Shown here piece by piece: positions 5,727 through 10,362 of a stretch of 10,362 nucleotides of DNA. Numbering within the stretch: the stretch's first letter is position 1; each line of letters begins with the position of its first letter. The notes below the pieces were generated by a model. The model saw only the letters and a list, made by a program, of their open reading frames with translations. It made no database searches and was not told the DNA's origin. The translations under genes and the position numbers were made by a program. The DNA comes from an uncultured Eubacteriales bacterium (GTDB taxonomy: Bacteria; Bacillota; Clostridia; Oscillospirales; Oscillospiraceae), in the NCBI GenBank assembly GCA_900320765.1, contig ONTN01000030.1, positions 1-10,362 on the forward strand, given 5' to 3'.

Positions 5727-8369
5727 ATGAGCAAGAAATACGTTTATCTTTTCTCAGAAGGCAACGCGAGCATGAGAGAGCTCCTCGGCGGCAAGGGCGC
5801 GAACCTGGCCGAGATGACCAACATCGGGCTCCCCGTGCCTCAGGGATTCACCATCACCACCGAGGCCTGCACCCAGTACTATGAGGACGGCCGCAAGATC
5901 AACGACGAGATCATGTCCGAGATCATGGAGTACGTTGCCAAGATGGAGGAGATAAACGGCAAGAAGTTCGGCGATCTTCATAACCCGCTCCTCGTTTCCG
6001 TCCGCTCCGGCGCCCGCGCTTCCATGCCCGGAATGATGGATACCATTCTCAACCTCGGCCTTAACGACGAGGTCGTCGCCGCGATGATCGCGGGCAACCC
6101 CGATCCCAAGTTCGAGCGCTTCGTTTACGACAGCTATCGCCGCTTTATCCAGATGTTCTCCGACGTCGTTATGGAGGTCGGCAAGAAGTATTTCGAGCAG
6201 CTTATCGACAAGATGAAGGCGGATCGCGGAGTCAAGCTTGATATCGAGCTTTCCGCCGCCGACCTCAAGGAGCTTGCGATCCAGTTCAAGGCCGAGTACA
6301 AGGCTCAGATCGGCGAGGACTTCCCCTCCGATCCTAAGGTACAGCTCTACGAAGCCATCCGCGCCGTGTTCCGCTCCTGGGACAACCCCCGCGCGAACGT
6401 CTACCGCCGCGATAACGACATCCCCTATTCCTGGGGCACCGCAGTCAACGTTATGCCGATGGTCTTCGGCAACCTCAACGAGAACTCCGGCACCGGCGTC
6501 GCCTTCACCCGCGACCCCGCCACCGGAGAGAAGAAGCTTATGGGCGAGTTCCTTACTAACGCCCAGGGCGAGGACGTCGTCGCCGGCGTCCGCACCCCGA
6601 TGCCCATCACCCAGATGGCCGAGAAGTTCCCCGAGGCTTACGATCAGTTCGTAAAGGTCTGCAATATCCTCGAGGAGCATTACCGCGATATGCAGGATAT
6701 GGAGTTCACCGTTGAAAACGGCAAGCTCTATATGCTCCAGTGCCGCAGCGGCAAACGCACCGCGAAGGCTGCCCTCAAGATCGCCTGCGATCTCATTGAC
6801 GAGGGCATGATCGACGAGAAGAAGGCCGTTCTTATGATCGACCCGAGAAACCTCGACACCTTGCTCCATCCCCAGTTCGACGCCGCCGCACTGAAGGCCG
6901 CCGTTCCCATGGGCAAGGGCCTCGGCGCCTCCCCCGGAGCCGCCGCAGGCAAGATCGTCTTCTCCGCTGAGGACGCCGAAGCGTGGGCAGCCCGCGGCGA
7001 GAAGGTCGTTCTCGTCCGCCTTGAGACCAGCCCCGAGGATATCACCGGAATGAAGGTCAGCCAGGGCATACTCACCGTTCGCGGCGGTATGACGAGCCAC
7101 GCTGCAGTCGTCGCCCGCGGAATGGGCACCTGCTGCGTATCCGGCTGCGGCGATATCGTTATGGACGAGGAGAATAAGATGTTCACTCTCGCCGGCAAGA
7201 CCTTCCACGAGGGCGACGAGATCAGCATCGACGGCTCCACCGGAAATATTTACGACGGCATCATCAAGACTGTCGACGCAGAGATCGCCGGCGAGTTTGG
7301 CCGCATCATGGGTCTCGCCGACAAGTACAGAGTCCTCAAGGTCCGTACCAACGCCGACACCCCGCACGACGCTAAGAAGGCTCGCGAGCTGGGCGCCGAG
7401 GGCATCGGCCTTTGCCGCACCGAGCATATGTTCTTTGAGGCGGACAGGATCGCCGCCTTCCGCGAGATGATCTGCTCCGACACCGTCGAGGAGCGCGAGG
7501 CCGCTCTTGAGAAGATCCTGCCCTATCAGCAGGGCGACTTCGAGAAGCTTTACGAGGCTCTCGAGGGCAATCCCGTAACCATCCGCTTCCTCGATCCCCC
7601 TCTCCACGAGTTCGTACCGAACACCGAGGAGGAGATCGAGCTGCTCGCCAAGACCCAGGGCAAGAGCGTTGAGACCATCAAGGGCATAATCCAGGGCCTC
7701 CACGAGTTCAACCCGATGATGGGTCACCGCGGCTGCCGCCTCGCCGTAACCTTCCCGGAGATCGCGAAGATGCAGACCCGCGCCGTTATCCGCGCCGCCA
7801 TCAACGTTCAGAAGGCTCACCCCGACTGGAACGTAAAGCCCGAGATCATGATCCCGCTCGTAGGCGAGGTCAAGGAGCTCCAGTTCGTCAAGAAGGTCGT
7901 CGTTGAGACCGCCGACGAGGAGATCAAGGCCGCCGGAGTCGAGCTCAAGTACGAGGTCGGCACCATGATCGAGATCCCGAGAGCCGCCCTCACGGCGGAC
8001 GAGATCGCCAAGAACGCGGACTTCTTCTGCTTCGGCACGAACGACCTCACCCAGATGACCTACGGCTTCAGCCGTGACGACGCCGGCAAGTTCCTCGGCG
8101 CCTACTACGATGCCAAGATCCTCGAGAGCGATCCGTTCGCCAAGCTTGACCAGGCCGGCGTCGGTAAGCTTATGGAGATGGCCATCAGCCTCGGAAAGCC
8201 CGTAAATCCGAAGCTCCACGTCGGCATCTGCGGCGAGCACGGCGGCGACCCCACCTCCGTCGAGTTCTGCCACAGGATCGGCCTTGACTACGTCTCCTGC
8301 AGCCCGTTCCGCGTGCCCATCGCCCGCCTCGCCGCAGCCCAGGCCGCGATCAAGACCCCCAGAGCGTAA
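5727..8369 (+). CDS. ppdK: Pyruvate,phosphate dikinase
   Basis: The 880-aa enzyme reversibly converts PEP, AMP and PPi to pyruvate, ATP and phosphate. In clostridia it works in glycolysis as a PPi-dependent pyruvate-forming step, or in the reverse direction to make PEP. The N-terminal ATP-grasp region (about 1-340) has GGKGANLAEM and RSGARASMPGMMDT. The swivelling domain carries the phosphorylated His458 in GGMTSHAAVVARG, with Thr456 two residues before it. The C-terminal PEP/pyruvate barrel (about 515-870) has GLCRTEHMF, FGTNDLTQMTYGFSRDD and the catalytic Cys835 in GICGEHGGDP. These match the Clostridium symbiosum enzyme, whose His455 and Cys831 are the reference residues. AGGAGG (5711-5716) sits 10 nt before the ATG. 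It is monocistronic between its own promoter and a strong terminator. Codon use is very biased: apart from the first nine codons, the gene has no TTA, CTA or TCA, which suggests high expression. Confidence 0.98.
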   Translation: MSKKYVYLFSEGNASMRELLGGKGANLAEMTNIGLPVPQGFTITTEACTQYYEDGRKINDEIMSEIMEYVAKMEEINGKKFGDLHNPLLVSVRSGARASMPGMMDTILNLGLNDEVVAAMIAGNPDPKFERFVYDSYRRFIQMFSDVVMEVGKKYFEQLIDKMKADRGVKLDIELSAADLKELAIQFKAEYKAQIGEDFPSDPKVQLYEAIRAVFRSWDNPRANVYRRDNDIPYSWGTAVNVMPMVFGNLNENSGTGVAFTRDPATGEKKLMGEFLTNAQGEDVVAGVRTPMPITQMAEKFPEAYDQFVKVCNILEEHYRDMQDMEFTVENGKLYMLQCRSGKRTAKAALKIACDLIDEGMIDEKKAVLMIDPRNLDTLLHPQFDAAALKAAVPMGKGLGASPGAAAGKIVFSAEDAEAWAARGEKVVLVRLETSPEDITGMKVSQGILTVRGGMTSHAAVVARGMGTCCVSGCGDIVMDEENKMFTLAGKTFHEGDEISIDGSTGNIYDGIIKTVDAEIAGEFGRIMGLADKYRVLKVRTNADTPHDAKKARELGAEGIGLCRTEHMFFEADRIAAFREMICSDTVEEREAALEKILPYQQGDFEKLYEALEGNPVTIRFLDPPLHEFVPNTEEEIELLAKTQGKSVETIKGIIQGLHEFNPMMGHRGCRLAVTFPEIAKMQTRAVIRAAINVQKAHPDWNVKPEIMIPLVGEVKELQFVKKVVVETADEEIKAAGVELKYEVGTMIEIPRAALTADEIAKNADFFCFGTNDLTQMTYGFSRDDAGKFLGAYYDAKILESDPFAKLDQAGVGKLMEMAISLGKPVNPKLHVGICGEHGGDPTSVEFCHRIGLDYVSCSPFRVPIARLAAAQAAIKTPRA

Positions 8370-8397
8370 GCGATAACGCAATAGCATAACAACAGAG

Positions 8398-8429
8398 CCC
8401 CCGCGCGAGAAATCGCGCGGGGGATTTTT
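8398..8429 (+). terminator. Intrinsic terminator of ppdK
   Basis: CCCCCGCGCGA (8398-8408) pairs perfectly with TCGCGCGGGGG (8413-8423) around a GAAA tetraloop and is followed by ATTTTT. It lies 28 bp past the ppdK stop and isolates it from the AT-rich cassette. Confidence 0.92.
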
Positions 8430-8440
8430 CACTCTATATA

Positions 8441-8476
8441 TTGTGATTGACATATAAAGCATTATAATGGTATTCT
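8441..8476 (+). promoter_or_regulatory. Promoter(s) of the AT-rich hypothetical cassette
   Basis: Two overlapping pairs are possible: TTGTGA (8441-8446) with TATAAT (8463-8468), 16 nt apart, and a perfect TTGACA (8447-8452) with TATTCT (8471-8476), 18 nt apart. Either would give a leader of about 35-45 nt before the gene at 8518. It follows directly after the ppdK terminator, so the cassette is an independent unit. Confidence 0.6.
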
Positions 8477-8517
8477 AAAGCTGTAAAGATCAGCACAATC
8501 ATTAAGGGGGAAGGGCG

Positions 8518-9654
8518 ATGGAAAACAAACGCGTTCGTTGGGCATTTCTTGCTGTTGCCTGTCTTGTGATTCTTGTTCTTATAATAGGAAGCCTGCCGTT
8601 TACCTGCAGGCTGAATACTAGAACGTCGCCGAGAAACAGGAAGCTTGAAAGCGCCCTCGAAGAAGAGAAGTGCTTTTACGATGCGGAAGTGGACCAATAC
8701 GTATTTCCCATGTTCAGCTATGGGCGAACTCTCGATGAAACGCTTGGTGCTATGGGAATAAAAGCATGGTTTTCCGAGCAGGCAATTTACGATGAATTGC
8801 ACTCATACGATACACGTTGGGGTTATGGATCACTATATCAGGTTTCGGCATTTGGTGAAGAGTATAAGCTTCATTTAGGCTTTGACATAGACAAAAGCGA
8901 GTATATGGGGCTTGATACCGCGTTTACTACTCCGTTAAATGAATCACCGATAATCATACAGCCGGACACAATTGTGCGTTCCTTTGACTATACGTGCGAA
9001 TATGTTTTCGATTTAGTCTCCCGTTTTACAATGGAGTACGGAGCGCCGACGAAGGAAACGATAGAGGGAGCTTTGTATGTCGATGATATAAGAGAGTTTT
9101 TTACAGAGAACGATGGTGAATACATTGAATTCGTCTGGGAGAAAAACGGCACGGCTCTTATGGTTTCGACGCACAGCACCACGTTTCCGAAGTACAAAGA
9201 CTCTAATTATCGATATACCACGATACATATTCGCGTCGGTCTTGTTACCCCGGAATCAGAATTTGAAATTTTTTTGAATTCAAAATCAAGGCTTGTTACA
9301 TTTAACGGATATGAGATCAAGCGGACAGTGCTTGATTGGCTTGTTGATACAGATTTGCTTGATACATCAAAGCAGATAAAATTCAACGATTTTCTAAGCA
9401 TCATTGCACAATTGGAATATGTACCCGAAATAACACAAAGGGATAACAAACGCGTATATTGCTATAAATTCCCGGAAGGGTACTGTCTGTATTTGCGGTT
9501 TCACTTAGAAGGCGAAAGTAACGAAACGGAAACTGCAATTGTAGATTACGTTTGTTTTACAACGGAAGATGATGAGACGATATTCACGGGCTCACGTAAA
9601 GACGACTCAATATCGGAAGTAATGAGGCAACTTCAAGCCGCGCTGGACGCGTAA
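8518..9654 (+). CDS. Membrane-anchored hypothetical protein, 378 aa
   Basis: I do not recognise this family. MENKRVRW is followed by a hydrophobic segment (about residues 9-27); Cys30 is not preceded by a lipobox, so it is probably a signal anchor with about 350 residues outside the membrane. The exported part is rich in acidic and aromatic residues and looks globular, with alternating beta-type stretches (TTIHIRVG, GYCLYLRFHLEG) and no visible catalytic motif. The start is supported by AAGGGGGAAGGG at 8504-8515. The gene is clearly AT-richer than pepF, alr and ppdK and uses codons they avoid (TTA, AAT, GAA, ATT), which points to later acquisition or low expression. The next gene starts 17 bp after its stop and also begins MENK plus a basic patch and one membrane segment, so the two form a cassette and may act together. 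Confidence 0.85.
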   Translation: MENKRVRWAFLAVACLVILVLIIGSLPFTCRLNTRTSPRNRKLESALEEEKCFYDAEVDQYVFPMFSYGRTLDETLGAMGIKAWFSEQAIYDELHSYDTRWGYGSLYQVSAFGEEYKLHLGFDIDKSEYMGLDTAFTTPLNESPIIIQPDTIVRSFDYTCEYVFDLVSRFTMEYGAPTKETIEGALYVDDIREFFTENDGEYIEFVWEKNGTALMVSTHSTTFPKYKDSNYRYTTIHIRVGLVTPESEFEIFLNSKSRLVTFNGYEIKRTVLDWLVDTDLLDTSKQIKFNDFLSIIAQLEYVPEITQRDNKRVYCYKFPEGYCLYLRFHLEGESNETETAIVDYVCFTTEDDETIFTGSRKDDSISEVMRQLQAALDA

Positions 9655-9671
9655 GATGGTGGTTGGATTTT

Positions 9672-10271
9672 ATGGAAAATAAAAGCAGAATGAGAAAGCC
9701 CCTACGGATAATTATTCTTTTGCTATTGGCTGCAATTCTTATTGCCTTGCTTGCATATTTATGGTGTTTTCAGATCGGAGGCTATTCTGTTAGCGGAGAG
9801 CTCAAGAGCCGTGCGTCACAGCCCATTGAAATTATCGATGAAATCAACGCTCTTGCGTCTAAGCATGGGAAGATAGCAATCACGGAATTGGTAATTCAAG
9901 AATTAGAAGTTTCAGGCAGCACGATAACGGCAGTGTATTCAAATTTTGAAAAGGACTATGTTCTCACCATAACATACAAATGTGACGCCAATAGAATATC
10001 GTACTATATAAACCGGACGAGAAAGCTGGCACAGCCCGCATTGTCATATTCAGAATGGCGATATGATACGGATTACTTCAAGTCTATGGTTGGCGATTTT
10101 TCCAAATACAAGATTGATGGAGTATGGGAAAAGGACATATTTGGAGATGTAAAAAATGGTTTTCAGGTAAAAAACGAATTTATTATTGTCACGAATGCGG
10201 ATATAATTTTAAAGCGTAACGATAACCAAACAGCCCCGAAGCGTGTTTCGGGGCTGTTAATTTTGATTTGA
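9672..10271 (+). CDS. Membrane-anchored hypothetical protein, 199 aa
   Basis: The family is not recognised. ATG at 9672 is preferred over TTG at 9663 because it gives an N-terminus (MENKSRMRKPLR) parallel to that of the preceding gene; the SD is weak (GGTGGTTGG, 9657-9666), so translational coupling is likely. A strong hydrophobic segment spans about residues 12-32, followed by an exported domain of about 165 residues with beta-type strands (DYVLTITYKCD, NEFIIVTNADIIL). The frame runs straight through the terminator hairpin at 10229-10258 and stops only at 10271, so the last 14 or so residues are encoded by the terminator. A one-base shift would end the protein at TAA 10216-10218, suggesting a small frameshift or an extended tail. 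AT-rich like its partner. Confidence 0.8.
   Translation: MENKSRMRKPLRIIILLLLAAILIALLAYLWCFQIGGYSVSGELKSRASQPIEIIDEINALASKHGKIAITELVIQELEVSGSTITAVYSNFEKDYVLTITYKCDANRISYYINRTRKLAQPALSYSEWRYDTDYFKSMVGDFSKYKIDGVWEKDIFGDVKNGFQVKNEFIIVTNADIILKRNDNQTAPKRVSGLLILI
10229..10264 (+). terminator. Intrinsic terminator of the hypothetical cassette
   Basis: AACAGCCCCGAA (10229-10240) pairs perfectly with TTCGGGGCTGTT (10247-10258) around a 6-nt loop, followed by the T-rich AATTTTGATTTG. It is embedded in the 3' end of the 199-aa reading frame, which is unusual. Confidence 0.85.
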
Positions 10272-10296
10272 CAAAAATCCTTTCACTTGCTACAAT
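10268..10296 (+). promoter_or_regulatory. Strong promoter of the right-edge gene
   Basis: A perfect TTGACA (10268-10273), a 17-nt spacer and TACAAT (10291-10296) preceded by TGC (extended -10). The -35 overlaps the stop codon of the preceding gene. Transcription would start near 10303, just before the SD AAAAGGAG (10311-10318). Confidence 0.8.
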
Positions 10297-10326
10297 AATA
10301 GCAGACAAACAAAAGGAGCTTTTGCC

Positions 10327-10362
10327 ATGAAAAAAGAAAACCTTGCCATGCTGTGTGACTTC
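10327..10362 (+). CDS. Probable nicotinate phosphoribosyltransferase, N-terminal fragment
   Basis: Only 12 residues are visible (MKKENLAMLCDF) before the window ends. The gene is real: AAAAGGAG (10311-10318) lies 8 nt upstream of the ATG and a strong promoter precedes it. The NLxML-x-DF pattern resembles the start of clostridial nicotinate phosphoribosyltransferases, where a tyrosine-glutamate-rich block and TMANGYF usually follow. If so, it makes nicotinate mononucleotide from nicotinate and PRPP for NAD salvage. The assignment rests on recollection of the N-terminus only. Confidence 0.5.
   Translation, partial: MKKENLAMLCDF

Noticed and set aside
5754..8462. 902-codon open frame on the - strand opposite ppdK
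   Set aside because: It is codon-in-phase antisense to a certain gene, its product is low-complexity (Leu/Gly/Asp/Ala-rich), it has no good SD, and it is explained by the codon bias of ppdK.
8580..8610. Lipoprotein signal at Cys30 of the 378-aa protein
   Set aside because: The residues before the cysteine (LPFT) do not form a lipobox, so a signal anchor is more likely.
1..10362. CRISPR arrays, tRNA or rRNA genes, integrases or transposases
   Set aside because: No regularly spaced repeats, no tRNA-like cloverleaf and no recombinase gene were seen in the window.

Overview
The window looks like chromosomal DNA of a Gram-positive Clostridia-type bacterium, probably a gut member of the Oscillospiraceae/Ruminococcaceae group. 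The evidence is a pyruvate,phosphate dikinase of the clostridial type, an alr-ndoA (MazF) gene order typical of Firmicutes, strong AGGAGG ribosome binding sites, TTGnnn-17-TATAAT promoters with extended -10 (TGn) elements, and GC-rich codons in the housekeeping genes. The taxonomic placement is inference from gene content, not from a marker gene.

Left flank (1-343): a non-coding region. It carries a 107-bp element with imperfect ~26-bp terminal inverted repeats (62-168), a leftward promoter (198-226) whose gene lies off the window, and a rightward promoter just before pepF. Then comes a rightward two-gene unit (344-2945): oligoendopeptidase F (M3 metallopeptidase) followed after a single base by a compact FliB-family cysteine-rich protein (flagellin lysine-N-methylase family). 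Its end overlaps, tail to tail, a leftward gene.

Leftward unit (5611 down to about 2860): an extended -10 promoter drives alanine racemase (alr), then a MazF/NdoA-type mRNA interferase with no antitoxin gene between the two, then a small membrane-anchored or secreted protein of unknown function. A strong intrinsic terminator follows, and then a 128-aa hypothetical protein whose Shine-Dalgarno sequence is buried in that terminator hairpin. alr supplies D-alanine for peptidoglycan, and ndoA is the usual Firmicutes neighbour.

Rightward right half (5662-10362): ppdK (pyruvate,phosphate dikinase, 880 aa) has its own promoter, divergent from alr and almost identical in design, and ends at a GC-rich intrinsic terminator. 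It is followed by a two-gene cassette of AT-richer membrane-anchored proteins of unknown function (378 and 199 aa), with its own promoter and terminator, whose base composition is unlike the neighbours. A final strong promoter and RBS start a gene cut by the window edge; its 12 visible residues resemble the N-terminus of nicotinate phosphoribosyltransferase.

Most of the window is ordinary housekeeping. The items that deserve a second look are the antitoxin-less MazF, the terminator/SD overlap, the 107-bp inverted-repeat element, and the AT-rich cassette of unknown membrane proteins. I do not see convincing evidence for a wholly new multi-gene system.
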